64,000 bases of DNA, from assembly GCA_965220615.1 (NCBI GenBank), contig CBDCQL010000002.1:1-64000 (forward strand). The letters are read 5' to 3'. This document shows positions 25,338 through 34,035 of the stretch, one piece after another. Below the pieces are notes generated by a model. The model saw only the letters and a program-made list of their open reading frames with translations. It did not search any database and had not been told where the DNA came from. Each line of letters begins with the position of its first letter. The stretch's first letter is position 1. This stretch comes from JAGWBD01 sp965220615. GTDB lineage: Bacteria; Chloroflexota; Anaerolineae; Aggregatilineales; Phototrophicaceae. Both the position numbers and the translations under genes were made by a program.

Positions 25338-25991
25338 ATGCGTCTTTCAGGTTTGATGCCCGAGCCGGGATCGCCGCTGGATCGTGTGGCAACCCTTGTG
25401 ATCACCAACATCATGTGGGTCTTTCTGTCGGTGATGATCATTCCGCTTCCGGCTGCGACGGCGGGGCTGTTTGCCGTGACCGTGCCGCTGGCGCGGGGCA
25501 GGGACCGCGAGTTCTTCGCGACCTTCTTCGGCACCATGCGGCGGCAGTGGCTGAAGGCCACCGTGCTGGTGTTGCTGGACGTGGCGCTGGGCGCGCTGGT
25601 GCTGGTGAATCTGCAGGCGCTGGAGACGATTCCGCTACCCGAAATCCTGCTGTGGTTCATGCGCAGCCTGACCCTGTTGATTGGCCTGATACTGCTACTG
25701 GCGAACCTCTATGCCTGGCCGCTGCTGGTGCTGTTCGATCTGCCGCTGAAGCGACTGGTCAAGGTCTCACTCCTGCTCGCCCTGGCGCATCCCTTGCAGA
25801 CCATCCTGACCCTGGTTCTGGGCCTGACGCCCCTGCTGCTGGGCCTGTTTGTGCTGCCCCAGTGGCTCTTGTTCGTGGGGATCGTCTCGTTGTCGGCGCT
25901 GGCGATCGGCTGGGGCTCGTGGCGCGTGATCCGCGTGCGGGCCTCGGCGGAGGAACTTGAGGAACTGGACGACCCGATGCGGGGTTATTGA
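25338..25991 (+). CDS. YesL-like (DUF624) membrane protein
   Basis: 217 residues with about five hydrophobic helices: ITNIMWVFLSVMIIPLP, VLVLLDVALGALVLVNL, LTLLIGLILLLANLYAWPLL, a leucine-rich helix near 150, and LFVGIVSLSALAIG. The N-terminal NIMWVFLSVMIIPLPAATAGLF matches the DUF624/YesL pattern, in which N...W...P..A..A is typical. YesL genes occur in pectin and oligosaccharide loci, where the role is unknown. GGAGGG precedes the ATG. It follows the CE7 esterase on the same strand, about 95 bases downstream. Confidence 0.8.
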   Translation: MRLSGLMPEPGSPLDRVATLVITNIMWVFLSVMIIPLPAATAGLFAVTVPLARGRDREFFATFFGTMRRQWLKATVLVLLDVALGALVLVNLQALETIPLPEILLWFMRSLTLLIGLILLLANLYAWPLLVLFDLPLKRLVKVSLLLALAHPLQTILTLVLGLTPLLLGLFVLPQWLLFVGIVSLSALAIGWGSWRVIRVRASAEELEELDDPMRGY

Positions 25992-26081
25992 GGCCAGACC
26001 TGAAGCAATCTGTTGCAGCCAGACCTCGGTCCGCCTCGCCTGTCAGGGCGGGAAAGGGGCCTGGACTTTGACTCGCCCGCG

Positions 26082-26849
26082 TCAGCCGTCGCGCCAGTGG
26101 ATCAGACGCTCGAGGGGTTCATAGTCCCAGGGGGCGCCGCGGCTGAAGATGAACCAGGTGGCGCCGGCCGCGGCGTACTCGTCGAGGTTGGCCGTCAGGT
26201 CCTGCTCGCCCACGCCGACGGTGCGGATGATGTCGGCGGGGTTGCGCCCGACCCTGGAACACCAGTCGTCGAGAACCTGGTTCTTGTGGATCCAGGATTT
26301 GGGCGGGCCGAAGGTGTTCCACAGGTCGGCCTGCTCGGCCACGATGCGCAGGGTGACCTTTTCGCCACCGCCGCCGATCATGACGGGCAGCGGGTCCTGG
26401 ATGGGCGGCGGCACCTCGGCCTGCAGCCGGGCCCTGAAGACGGGCAGATCGGCCTCCAGTTGGCGCAGGCGGCTGTTGGCCGTACCGAATTCGTAGCCAA
26501 ACTCGTCATAATCGCGCTGAAACCAGCCGGCGCCAATGGCGAAGAGCAAGCGGCCATTGCTGATGTGGTCGACGGTCTTGGCCATCTGGGCCAGCAGGGC
26601 AGGGTTGCGGTAGCTGTTGCAGGTGACGAAGCAGCCGACGCCCGCGCGGGAGGTGCTGGCCGCGATGGCGCTGAGACCGGTCCAGCCTTCATAGTGCTCG
26701 CCTTCGGGGTCGCCGGTCAGCGGAAAAAAATGGTCCCAGTTCCAGATGCTGTCGACGCCCATGGCCTCGACAGTGCGGACGGCCTCGATGTATTCCGCCC
26801 AGGAGCAGTGCTGGGGCTGCATCTGGACGCCGACGTGCATGCGGGTCAT
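26082..26849 (-). CDS. LLM-class F420-dependent oxidoreductase
   Basis: 255 residues of the luciferase-like monooxygenase fold. Landmarks are VDSIWNWDHFFPLTGD, a TCNSYRNPALLAQMAKTVDH segment, RLLFAIGAGWFQRDYDEFGYEF and PVMIGGGGEKVTLRI. GAGWFxxDY and the absence of FMN-type features favour cofactor F420 use, as in TIGR03560-like proteins of Actinobacteria and Chloroflexota. ATG 26849 is chosen: GAGGAG lies upstream and the longer frame to 26969 runs into the galT leader. The substrate is unknown. Confidence 0.85.
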   Translation of the reverse strand: MTRMHVGVQMQPQHCSWAEYIEAVRTVEAMGVDSIWNWDHFFPLTGDPEGEHYEGWTGLSAIAASTSRAGVGCFVTCNSYRNPALLAQMAKTVDHISNGRLLFAIGAGWFQRDYDEFGYEFGTANSRLRQLEADLPVFRARLQAEVPPPIQDPLPVMIGGGGEKVTLRIVAEQADLWNTFGPPKSWIHKNQVLDDWCSRVGRNPADIIRTVGVGEQDLTANLDEYAAAGATWFIFSRGAPWDYEPLERLIHWRDG

Positions 26850-26927
26850 GGCGGGCTCCTCGTTTCTGTTGCGGTCAGTGTAGCCGCGGGAGGCGGGGAT
26901 GGCCAGGCGCGCTCTCACCTCCCGTCC

Positions 26928-26952
26928 CCTTTCCCGTCCCGGGGGACGGGCC
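26928..26952. repeat. Partial intergenic repeat
   Basis: CCCGTCCCCTTTCCCGTCCC then GGGGGACGGG; a hairpin variant of the repeat family, also seen at 33047. Confidence 0.4.
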
Positions 26953-27000
26953 ATTGAGTACAATGTCACGGGGCAGCCCGCGCCAGGACGGGAGGCAGAA

Positions 27001-28020
27001 GTGCAACTGGACCCGCTTGAGCACCCTCATCGGCGGAAAAACCTGTTGACGGGGGAGTACGTGCTGGTCTCGCCGCAGCGCAGCAGGCGGCCCTGGCAGG
27101 GCGCGCTTGAAGCGCCGGAGCTGGAGCGCCTGCCCGCCCATGACCCGGACTGCTACCTCTGTCCCGGCAATGCCCGTGCCGGCGGAGCGCGTAACCCACA
27201 CTACGGGCGGACCTTCGTATTTCGCAACGACTTCCCCGCACTGCTGCCCGATGCGCGCCCTTCAGCGGCGACGAACGAGCCGCTGTTTCAACTGGAAGCC
27301 GTTCGCGGCGACTGTCAGGTGCTGTGTTTTTCGCCGCGGCACGACGCGACCCTGGCGGGGATGGCGCTGACGGAATTGCGCCACGTCATCGACGTGCAGG
27401 CGCAGTTGCTGGCCGACCTGAGTCGACGCTGGCGGCACGTGCAGCTCTTCGAGAACCGCGGCGACGCCATGGGCGCGTCGAGCCCGCACCCGCACGCCCA
27501 GATCTGGGCCTGTGACGTGCTGCCGACGATCGTGGCGCGCGAAGACGCGCAACAGCGGGACTACGCCCGGACGCATGGCGGGCGACCCCTGCTGCCGGAC
27601 TACGCCGATGCTGAATTGCGCTGTGGCGAGCGGATCATCGGCATCAATCAGCACTGGCTGGCGCTGGTGCCATTCTGGGCGCTGTGGCCCTTCGAGACCC
27701 TGTTGCTGCCGCGTCGGCATGTGGGCCGGTTGCAGGACCTGAACGATGCTGAAAGGGACGCCCTGGCCGCATTGTTGCGCGAGTTGTTTCGACGCTACGA
27801 TGGATTGTTCAGCGCGCCCTTCCCCTACTCGATGGGCTGGCACCAGGCGCCGGCGGGCGGCGAGGCGCACTGGCAGTTGCACGCGCACTTCCTGCCGCCG
27901 CTGCTGCGCTCGGCGACGGTGCGCAAGTTCATGGTGGGCTTTGAACTGCTGGCCGAGGCGCAGCGCGATCTGACGCCAGAGCAGGCGGCGGAGAGGTTGC
28001 GAGAGGTTTCAATCGACTAA
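27001..28020 (+). CDS. galT: Galactose-1-phosphate uridylyltransferase
   Basis: 339 residues. Zinc-site cysteines 51 and 54 lie in CYLCPGN, and the active-site triad motif SSPHPHAQ places the uridylylated histidine at 165. LVPFWALWPFE and YSMGWHQAP are also family marks. It converts galactose 1-phosphate and UDP-glucose to UDP-galactose and glucose 1-phosphate in the Leloir pathway. GTG 27001 is chosen: GGAGG lies 5 bases upstream and MQLDPLEHPHRRKN is a natural start, whereas the ATG-type start at 26899 runs through a repeat and a TACAAT -10. Its partner galK lies far away at 52804. Confidence 0.92.
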   Translation: MQLDPLEHPHRRKNLLTGEYVLVSPQRSRRPWQGALEAPELERLPAHDPDCYLCPGNARAGGARNPHYGRTFVFRNDFPALLPDARPSAATNEPLFQLEAVRGDCQVLCFSPRHDATLAGMALTELRHVIDVQAQLLADLSRRWRHVQLFENRGDAMGASSPHPHAQIWACDVLPTIVAREDAQQRDYARTHGGRPLLPDYADAELRCGERIIGINQHWLALVPFWALWPFETLLLPRRHVGRLQDLNDAERDALAALLRELFRRYDGLFSAPFPYSMGWHQAPAGGEAHWQLHAHFLPPLLRSATVRKFMVGFELLAEAQRDLTPEQAAERLREVSID

Positions 28021-28102
28021 GATTACAGAGTTTGCTCGCAGCGTTTAAAATGCAAGCAAGAAATGGATATAATCTACTAAAGAAAGGATTGGGAGCGAAA
28101 AC

Positions 28103-28852
28103 ATGCAACCCCCTCTCAATTTGAAAGTCGCGCCCACGAAACAAACTGACGGTGACGTGCGGAAGTCACAGAAACGTGTTGCCAAAAAAGGCAAACCCAC
28201 AAACGACCTCGTGTACAGTGCCTTTTCGGACGGAAACGATCGCGTTTTTCCACGCATTCTCGACCTGTATGTGAAGCAAGGCAGCGTGGTGGCAGATGTA
28301 ACTTATGGCAAAGGCGTATTCTGGCGCCATATACCTCCGGACCGGTACAAGTTGCGAGCCACAGACCTTCAAACTGGAGTGGATTGTCGCTCGCTGCCTT
28401 ATGCGGACAATGAAATTGATTGCGTAGTGTTGGACCCGCCTTACATGCACTCACCGGGTGGAACGGCCCACAAATCCCATTCACCGTTCGAGGATCATTA
28501 TCGGAACAACGGGTCAGGAAACCGGACTGGTAGCAAATACCACGAAGCCGTACTGGACCTGTATTGTGATGGTGGCCGTGAAGCCTGGCGTGTCTTGCGG
28601 GATCGGGGCGTACTTATCGTCAAATGCCAGGACGAAGTTTGTTCCAATCGTCAACGTTTCACGCACGTAGAGATCATGCAGATCTATGATGAAATTGGGT
28701 TCGTTGCCGAAGATCTGTTCGTTGTGGTCAGGAACAACAGGCCAGGTGTTAGCCGGACTATCCGACAAGTTCACGCAAGAAAGAACCATTCCTATTTCCT
28801 CGTCTTTTGGAAGCGTGGAAACAGCAAGGGTCTCTGGGAACCGCCAGTGTGA
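28103..28852 (+). CDS. Type II DNA methyltransferase (N4/N6 amino-MTase)
   Basis: 249 residues. The AdoMet loop is ADVTYGKG (64-71) and the catalytic motif IV is DPPY (111-114) in VVLDPPYMHSPGG. The order of motif I before IV with little between fits a small alpha/gamma-type enzyme. VIVKCQDEV and YFLVFWKR lie in the later strands. GGGAGCG precedes the ATG, and TATAAT at about 28069 is a likely -10. The following gene is a nuclease whose start overlaps its stop, so the two form a restriction-modification pair. Base composition is clearly more AT-rich than in the flanking galT and oxidoreductase genes. Confidence 0.85.
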   Translation: MQPPLNLKVAPTKQTDGDVRKSQKRVAKKGKPTNDLVYSAFSDGNDRVFPRILDLYVKQGSVVADVTYGKGVFWRHIPPDRYKLRATDLQTGVDCRSLPYADNEIDCVVLDPPYMHSPGGTAHKSHSPFEDHYRNNGSGNRTGSKYHEAVLDLYCDGGREAWRVLRDRGVLIVKCQDEVCSNRQRFTHVEIMQIYDEIGFVAEDLFVVVRNNRPGVSRTIRQVHARKNHSYFLVFWKRGNSKGLWEPPV

Positions 28853-29343
28853 ATCCCGTAGCGTTATTGGTTGAGATCATCCAGGAACATGTCCCTGAAG
28901 ACATTTGGCAGGGATCGCCGCTCATCGGCTACAGAAGTCTTGGCAACACCAATCGAGGTGAAATCGGCGAAGAGTTCATTCGCCGTTATCTGTCAGTAGC
29001 CGGATTTCCTGTCAGCAAAAGCGCCCGCACTTCTGAAACAGACCTGCGATTAGCCAATCAGTGGATTGAGGTCAAGACTGCCTCACTGGGAGCGAACGGT
29101 ACCTTCCAGTTCAACCACGTCCGGCTTGACCGAAATTATGACTACCTTCTTTGTCTTGGCATCTGCCCTCACGAAATTGTGTTCAATATGTGGCGCAAGG
29201 GTGAAGTCGCAGAAAACAGGGCAGGAAGACTCGTACGCATGGCGGAAGGGCAGGCTGTAACCTACAAGATCACCAAGAAACTCGCTGACATGAGACCAAT
29301 CGAGGAAATTCCCAACGTCCTCCGCAGCATAACAGACAAGTAA
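28849..29343 (+). CDS. Type II restriction endonuclease-like protein (PD-(D/E)XK)
   Basis: 164 residues starting at GTG 28849, which overlaps the methyltransferase stop as GTGA; TTG 28807 is an upstream alternative. RGEIGEEFIRRYLSVAGFPV is followed by SETDLRLANQWIEVKTA with Asp65, Glu74 and Lys76, which is the D-(x)n-ExK core. The rest has no recognisable domain. It would cleave unmethylated DNA at the site protected by its partner. Specificity is unknown. Confidence 0.75.
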   Translation: MNPVALLVEIIQEHVPEDIWQGSPLIGYRSLGNTNRGEIGEEFIRRYLSVAGFPVSKSARTSETDLRLANQWIEVKTASLGANGTFQFNHVRLDRNYDYLLCLGICPHEIVFNMWRKGEVAENRAGRLVRMAEGQAVTYKITKKLADMRPIEEIPNVLRSITDK

Positions 29344-29402
29344 AACTGTTCTGTTTCCCAACAAAACCTGCTTGCCGTTGGTCACGGCTGGAACGCTTCA
29401 GA

Positions 29403-29421
29403 AAAAAGGCAAGCCCTTTTT
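29403..29421. terminator. Possible bidirectional terminator
   Basis: AAAAAGG (29403-29409) pairs with CCTTTTT (29415-29421) around a 5-base loop, between the ends of the convergent endonuclease and aldo/keto reductase genes. The stem is AT-rich and weak. Confidence 0.45.
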
Positions 29422-29453
29422 GGGAATACAGGCACACAAAAAGGATTCAGGTT

Positions 29454-30392
29454 TCAGTCGCCGTTCAGAATGGCGTTGACTTCGTCGTATTCTTCCGGTT
29501 TGAGTTGCCAGTCGGCGGCGCGGGCGTTGGCGCGCAACTGGTCCGGTCGCGTGACGCCCGAGATGACTGAGCAGACCTCGGGGCGGGCCAGCAACCAGGC
29601 GTGGGCGAGTTCGGCCATCGTATGCTCCCGCTCGCGGGCCCAGACTTCAAGGCGTTCCACCAGGCTGTAGTTGGCGTCGGTCATGTAGCGTTGCACGTAG
29701 GCGCTGGATTCCCCACGGGAGCCAGGCGGCGCCCCGGCCTTGCGCGTGTACTTTCCGGTCAGGAAGCCACCGGCCAGCGGAAAGTAGGGGATGAAGCCGA
29801 GGCCGCCCTGCTCACAGAAGGGCAACACCTCGTCCTCGACCTGGCGCTCCAGCATGTGATAGTGAGACTGGACGCTGACGAGCGGCTCCCAGGCATTGAA
29901 TTGCGCCAGCAGATTGGCCTGCGCCAGTTGCCAGGACATGTAGTTCGAGGCGCCGATATAGCGAACTTTGCCGGCGCTGACGAGATCATCCAGCGTGCGC
30001 ATCGTCTGCTCAATGGGCGTGCGCCAGTCCCAGCGGTGCATCTGGTAGAGGTCGATGTGGTCCGTCCGCAGGCGGCGCAGGCTGTCCTCGACGGCGCGCA
30101 GCAGGTGATGGCGCGAGGTGCCGCGGTCGTTGGGGCCGGGGCCGACGGGGAAGAAAGCCTTGGTGGCGACGAGGAAGTGCTCACGCTGACCGCGCAGGGC
30201 GCGCCCCAGCAGTCGCTCGGATTCGCCGCCGGTATAGGCGTTGGCCGTGTCGATGAAGTTGATTTCCAGTTCGCGGGCGAGAGACAGAATATTGTGGACG
30301 CCGTTCTGGTCCACGACTCCGCCGAACTGGTTGGTGCCGAGGCCGATGGCGGAGACGCGCACGCCGCTGCTGCCGAGTCGTCGCAGTTGCAT
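29454..30392 (-). CDS. Aldo/keto reductase
   Basis: 312 residues, (beta/alpha)8 fold. The catalytic tetrad is Asp48, Tyr53, Lys78 and His119 in NFIDTANAYTGGESE, VATKAF and LYQMHRWD. The NADP-binding C-terminus has VISGVTRPDQLRANARA. It reduces aldehydes or ketones with NADPH. The sequence is closest in style to the YghZ/Gpr-type and sugar-reductase branches. It starts a long minus-strand carbohydrate region. Confidence 0.9.
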   Translation of the reverse strand: MQLRRLGSSGVRVSAIGLGTNQFGGVVDQNGVHNILSLARELEINFIDTANAYTGGESERLLGRALRGQREHFLVATKAFFPVGPGPNDRGTSRHHLLRAVEDSLRRLRTDHIDLYQMHRWDWRTPIEQTMRTLDDLVSAGKVRYIGASNYMSWQLAQANLLAQFNAWEPLVSVQSHYHMLERQVEDEVLPFCEQGGLGFIPYFPLAGGFLTGKYTRKAGAPPGSRGESSAYVQRYMTDANYSLVERLEVWAREREHTMAELAHAWLLARPEVCSVISGVTRPDQLRANARAADWQLKPEEYDEVNAILNGD

Positions 30393-30494
30393 GGGGAACC
30401 CTCGCTGCTTGTCAGGACTGTCCTATTTTACGCGTAGATGGGGTAGATTTGCTGACTGGAGGGTGATCGAGTCGACAGATGAGCGGCAATATGT

Positions 30495-30508
30495 CACAAT
30501 GGGGCTGT
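30495..30508 (+). promoter_or_regulatory. Promoter-like element, second copy
   Basis: CACAATGGGGCTGT, matching 12 of 14 bases of the element at 17050 before the related coiled-coil gene. Confidence 0.45.
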
Positions 30509-30554
30509 CCATTGCAGGTGCCGCAACGTTTCAGACGTACGATGGCGCAGAAAG

Positions 30555-30902
30555 ATGACCCTCCTCATGTCCCAACCACAGACGGTTACCACAGAGTCCC
30601 TGCCGCCGGAGTGGCAGAATCTGGCCACGAAAGCCGACCTGGCGGAGGTCCACGCCGAGGTGGCGGATTTGCGCAGCGACGTGGTGGAATTGCGAACACG
30701 AATGGAATTCATGGCCACGAAGGAAGACCTGGCTGAACTGCGCGCACAACTTGCTTCCACCGCCACGAAGGAAGACCTGGCCGAACTGCGGGGCGAGTTT
30801 GTCGGGCTGCGCGCCAGCCTGCGGACTGCCGGATGGTTCATCGGGCTGGTGATCGCCGTCGTGCAGATCGGCATGTTCTTCCTGCAGCGCTCGCTGGGCT
30901 AA
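30555..30902 (+). CDS. Coiled-coil protein with ATK(A/E)DL repeats and a C-terminal membrane helix
   Basis: 115 residues. Three heptad-like units begin LATKADLAEV, MATKEDLAEL and TATKEDLAEL, then WFIGLVIAVVQIGMFFL anchors the C-terminus. The 17118 gene has one such unit plus the helix, so the two are paralogs of different coil length. This architecture is common in small bacterial proteins annotated DUF1640-like. A second ATG at 30567 is also possible. No neighbour gives a functional clue. Confidence 0.72.
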   Translation: MTLLMSQPQTVTTESLPPEWQNLATKADLAEVHAEVADLRSDVVELRTRMEFMATKEDLAELRAQLASTATKEDLAELRGEFVGLRASLRTAGWFIGLVIAVVQIGMFFLQRSLG

Positions 30903-30950
30903 AGGTCTTTTTCCACCAGCCCCGTCATTTGGTGGCAACCTTACTTCAAT

Positions 30951-30994
30951 CCTTTTCCCGCTCAGTCGCGGGAGCCTTTCCCTGAGGGAGTGAG
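30951..30994. repeat. Intergenic CAGTCGCGGGA-type repeat
   Basis: CCTTTTCCCGCTCAGTCGCG then GGAGCCTTTCCCTGAGGGAG; same blocks as 35755 and 52649. Confidence 0.65.
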
Positions 30995-31041
30995 GCAAAG
31001 CGTCAATTACCAAAAAGGGCGACCGTTGGAAGGACCCGGGT

Positions 31042-31884
31042 TCAGGAAGCGGTCTCTTTCAGACCAGCGTCAGCCATCACCCTGCGCAGGGCATTGACGG
31101 CGCGGGTCATGCCGTCGGGGCCGCTGAAGCCAATGCTGTGGGCCGCCAGCTTGAGGTGCGGCTCAAGGGCTAGCACGCCGTCGAATCCCCGCTCGCGCAA
31201 CGCGGTCATCAACTCGGGAAACTGGCCCTCCCCCTCCCCCGCCGTAACGACCGTGTTGTCGGCGCGGGAGTCCTTGACGTGCACGCAGTCGACGCGGTCC
31301 GCTTGGGCGTCGAAGTACTGCATGCTGTTCAGGACACCCACCTGCACATAGTTGGCCGGGTCCCAGATGAGGCGGAAGTGCGGGCTGTCGATGGCTTCCG
31401 CGAAGGCCTGTACTCGCTCCGGGCGGTCGCCGACGATGTGGCGTTCGTTCTCGTGCAGCAGGGTGAAACCGGCGTCGGCGGCGATGGTGCTGAGCGCGGC
31501 CAGGCGATCGATCACCTGCGGGACATGCTGGTCGTAGTGTTCGTTGCCGGACGTGTCGTCGGGATACCAGGAAAAGATGCGAATGCGCGAGCAATCGAGG
31601 ATGTCGCCAATTTCGACCAGGCGGCGGATGCGCTGCTCGTCGAGGGCGATCGGCTCGGTCAGGGGCGACTTGCCGACCGGGCTGCCCAGCGCGCTGACGC
31701 GGATTCCGGCGGCGTCGCAGGCGGCGCGGGCCTGGCGGGCCTGGTCGTCACTGAGTTGAAGGACGTTGATACCCCAGGCGGCGCGCAGGTCAAGGCCCGG
31801 GACGCGAAGCTCGTTGAGGACGGCCAGTTGATCGTCAAGATCGTGGGCGATTTCATCGCCGAAAGCGCTGAGAGTGACGCTCAT
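31042..31884 (-). CDS. Sugar phosphate isomerase/epimerase (xylose-isomerase-like TIM barrel)
   Basis: 280 residues. The AP endonuclease 2/xylose-isomerase barrel is indicated by LLHENERHI (metal Glu), LIWDPANYVQVG (Asp), VDCVHVKDSR (His) and VLALEPHLK (Glu), the usual four metal ligands. It would isomerise or epimerise a keto-sugar or inositol-type intermediate. Its ATG overlaps the stop of the Gfo/Idh/MocA dehydrogenase, so the two are coupled and probably act in one oxidation-isomerisation route. Confidence 0.85.
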   Translation of the reverse strand: MSVTLSAFGDEIAHDLDDQLAVLNELRVPGLDLRAAWGINVLQLSDDQARQARAACDAAGIRVSALGSPVGKSPLTEPIALDEQRIRRLVEIGDILDCSRIRIFSWYPDDTSGNEHYDQHVPQVIDRLAALSTIAADAGFTLLHENERHIVGDRPERVQAFAEAIDSPHFRLIWDPANYVQVGVLNSMQYFDAQADRVDCVHVKDSRADNTVVTAGEGEGQFPELMTALRERGFDGVLALEPHLKLAAHSIGFSGPDGMTRAVNALRRVMADAGLKETAS

Positions 31885-32993
31885 GCCTGGCGCTCCATTT
31901 GTGCTTCCTCGTCCTGCAGGCGCCGCAACAGGTCCGCGTAGGCCTGGCGGTCGAGGGGGAAGTCGATGGTCTTGCCGCTGTAATGCGAGGCGATCATGCC
32001 GTTGGCCAGTTCCAGGCCCTCCAGCGATGAGGGACCATCGGCGACGAGGGCCTCTCCATGCAGGATGGCGTTGCAGAAGTTGCGATGGATGTCGGCGTGT
32101 TTGCCGGTCTCGGGGCCCAGCTCGGTCTCGACCTCCTGCATGCCGGGGTGGCTGAAGCCATCCTGAGCCGTGACGATGAAGTCATAGAGGTCCTGATCAA
32201 AGCGGGCGAGGCGCAGCGCGCCTTTGTCGACGCGGATGACGCCGCCGGTGCCGATCACTTCGAAACGGTTGATTTTGCCGCCCTCGGCCGTGCTGGCGTG
32301 GAAGACCCCCATGGCGCCGCCGGGCCACTGCATCATGGCCTGCACGGTGTCCGCCGGAGAGATGTCGTGGAAGATAGTGGGCGCCCAGGCGTGGACGCGG
32401 GCGGGCATGCCGACCAGCCAGCAGATGAGGTCCATGTCGTGGGGCGTCTGGTTCATCAGCAGGGCGCCGCCCTCGCCGTTCCAGCTGCCGCGCCATTCGT
32501 TGGCCTGGTAGTAGGCGGCGGCGCGGGTCCAGGTGGTCTTGACGTCAATGTGCTGGATCCTGCCCAGCTGGCCGGAGTCGATGATGCGTTTGGCGGCGAC
32601 GATCTCGGGCCGCGTGCGCTGCTGGTAGTTGATGGCCAGCAGGCGACCGGCTTTCGCGGCCGCCTGGTTCATGGCGTCGGCGTCGCTGACCTGCAGGGCC
32701 ATGGGCTTTTCGCAGAGCACGTGGGCGCCGGCGTTCAGGGCAGCGATGGCGATTTCGGCGTGCACCTTGTGCTGGGCCATGACGACCACGGCCTCGGGCC
32801 GGACTTGATCAAGCAGTTGTTGATAGTCCGTGTACCAGGGGCAGTCGAAATGGTCGGCGGCCTTTCGCGCCCGTTCCTCCCGGTGGTCGCAGACGGCGAT
32901 GACGTCACAGTCCGTGTCTGCGATGGCGGGATCGTGCATGCGACGCACGGCCGCGCCGGCGCCGATCAGGGCGTACTGGACTCTTCGGCTCAT
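31881..32993 (-). CDS. Gfo/Idh/MocA-family dehydrogenase
   Basis: 370 residues. The N-terminal Rossmann fold starts VQYALIGAGAAVRRMHDPAI, and the family signature HVLCEKPMALQ follows at about 95-105. The C-terminal dimerisation fold has GALLMNQTPHDMDLICWLVG, with the catalytic-type histidine. NAD(P)-dependent oxidation of a sugar, inositol or sugar acid is expected. ATG 32993 is chosen for AAGGAG upstream; the open frame continues to 33596 only because of GC-rich sequence and would cover a repeat and part of the next gene. Confidence 0.88.
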   Translation of the reverse strand: MSRRVQYALIGAGAAVRRMHDPAIADTDCDVIAVCDHREERARKAADHFDCPWYTDYQQLLDQVRPEAVVVMAQHKVHAEIAIAALNAGAHVLCEKPMALQVSDADAMNQAAAKAGRLLAINYQQRTRPEIVAAKRIIDSGQLGRIQHIDVKTTWTRAAAYYQANEWRGSWNGEGGALLMNQTPHDMDLICWLVGMPARVHAWAPTIFHDISPADTVQAMMQWPGGAMGVFHASTAEGGKINRFEVIGTGGVIRVDKGALRLARFDQDLYDFIVTAQDGFSHPGMQEVETELGPETGKHADIHRNFCNAILHGEALVADGPSSLEGLELANGMIASHYSGKTIDFPLDRQAYADLLRRLQDEEAQMERQA

Positions 32994-33046
32994 GTAGCGC
33001 TCCTTGAAATGTTGCTCGCTGCCGTCTCTTCCAGCCCGGTTGCGGG

Positions 33047-33085
33047 GGCCCTCTCCCGTCCTGGGGGACGGAAACCCTTCAGGGA
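33047..33085. repeat. Intergenic repeat variant
   Basis: GGCCCTCTCCCGTCCTGGGG then GACGGAAACCCTTCAGGGA; a variant of the repeat family in the leader of the dehydrogenase gene. Confidence 0.5.
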
Positions 33086-33142
33086 ACTGGTGACGAAGAA
33101 AGATGACAAGAGGCGTTGAAGAACGGGGATTGTAGCAGGCAC

Positions 33143-34006
33143 TCAGTCGCTCTCGATCACGCCGGCGATGGCGGCGTTGAGGAAGGCGATGTTGTGCGGC
33201 AGGGCCTGATCCACCGGCCGGGCGGCGCTGAAGTCCTCGATGCCCAGCCAGCCCTCGTAGCCGGCGCGTTTGAGGGCGCTGAATAGCACAGCCCAGTCGA
33301 CCACGCCATCCTCCAGCGGCGACCACTCTGCCTGCCAGACACCGCCCCCTTTCGGCGCGACGTAGCGGGCGTTCTTGACGTGCACGTGGGCCAGCCAGGG
33401 GCCGAGTACCTGAAAGCCGAGATCGTAGTGTTCGTAGCCTTCGCGGGCCATGTTGCCGGCGTCGTGCAGCACGCCGATGAAGTCGGGATCGAAGGGGGCG
33501 ACGAGACGCTGCGCCAGCGAGGCGCTGCAGGAGATGGTGCCGTGATGCAACTCGACGATGGCGCGCACGTTGTACTGGCGCGCCAGTTCCTGACAACCTT
33601 CAAGGAAGCGCGTGGCGCGGGCGAAACTGTCTGCGTAGGAAAGGCCCTCGGCGTCGGGCCAGCGGCCGGGGTTGACGCGGATATTGCGCGCGCCGCAGGT
33701 CTGCGCGAAGCGCATGGCGCGTTCGGTGCTTTCGAGGTCGCCGACGTTGATGTAGGTGCCCAGACCGGGGATGGTCAGGCCGTGGGCCGCGGCGACGTCG
33801 CGGGCCCGGATGGCGCTCTCTTCATTGAGCCGCAAGGTGCAGCGGTTGGAGCCCCAGTAGGCGAGCCGCCCGGCGGAGCCACTGGGTCTGCTTTCATCGC
33901 TGACGCGCCACTCGACTCCGGCATAGCCGTGACGCTGCAGGGCGGCCGCGCCTTCCTCGGGCGTGAGTTCCGGCAGCATGACGGTGAAGACGGAAATGTT
34001 GAACAT
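33143..34006 (-). CDS. Sugar phosphate isomerase/epimerase, second copy
   Basis: 287 residues of the xylose-isomerase-like barrel. RAIVELHHGTI (Glu), GVLHDAGNMA (Asp), AHVHVKNARY (His) and GWLGIEDFS (Glu) supply the metal site. It is only distantly similar to the neighbour at 31042, so it is probably not a recent copy but a second activity in the same pathway. The start MFNISVFTVMLPELTPEEG is natural and GGAGA precedes it. Confidence 0.86.
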   Translation of the reverse strand: MFNISVFTVMLPELTPEEGAAALQRHGYAGVEWRVSDESRPSGSAGRLAYWGSNRCTLRLNEESAIRARDVAAAHGLTIPGLGTYINVGDLESTERAMRFAQTCGARNIRVNPGRWPDAEGLSYADSFARATRFLEGCQELARQYNVRAIVELHHGTISCSASLAQRLVAPFDPDFIGVLHDAGNMAREGYEHYDLGFQVLGPWLAHVHVKNARYVAPKGGGVWQAEWSPLEDGVVDWAVLFSALKRAGYEGWLGIEDFSAARPVDQALPHNIAFLNAAIAGVIESD

Positions 34007-34035
34007 TGCGAGTCTCCTCTCTGGCGCGGCCTGGT

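Noticed and set aside
31881..33596. Extension of the Gfo/Idh/MocA gene to 33596
   Set aside because: The extra 200 codons cross a repeat and overlap the epimerase gene at 33143; ATG 32993 has AAGGAG and a canonical Rossmann start.
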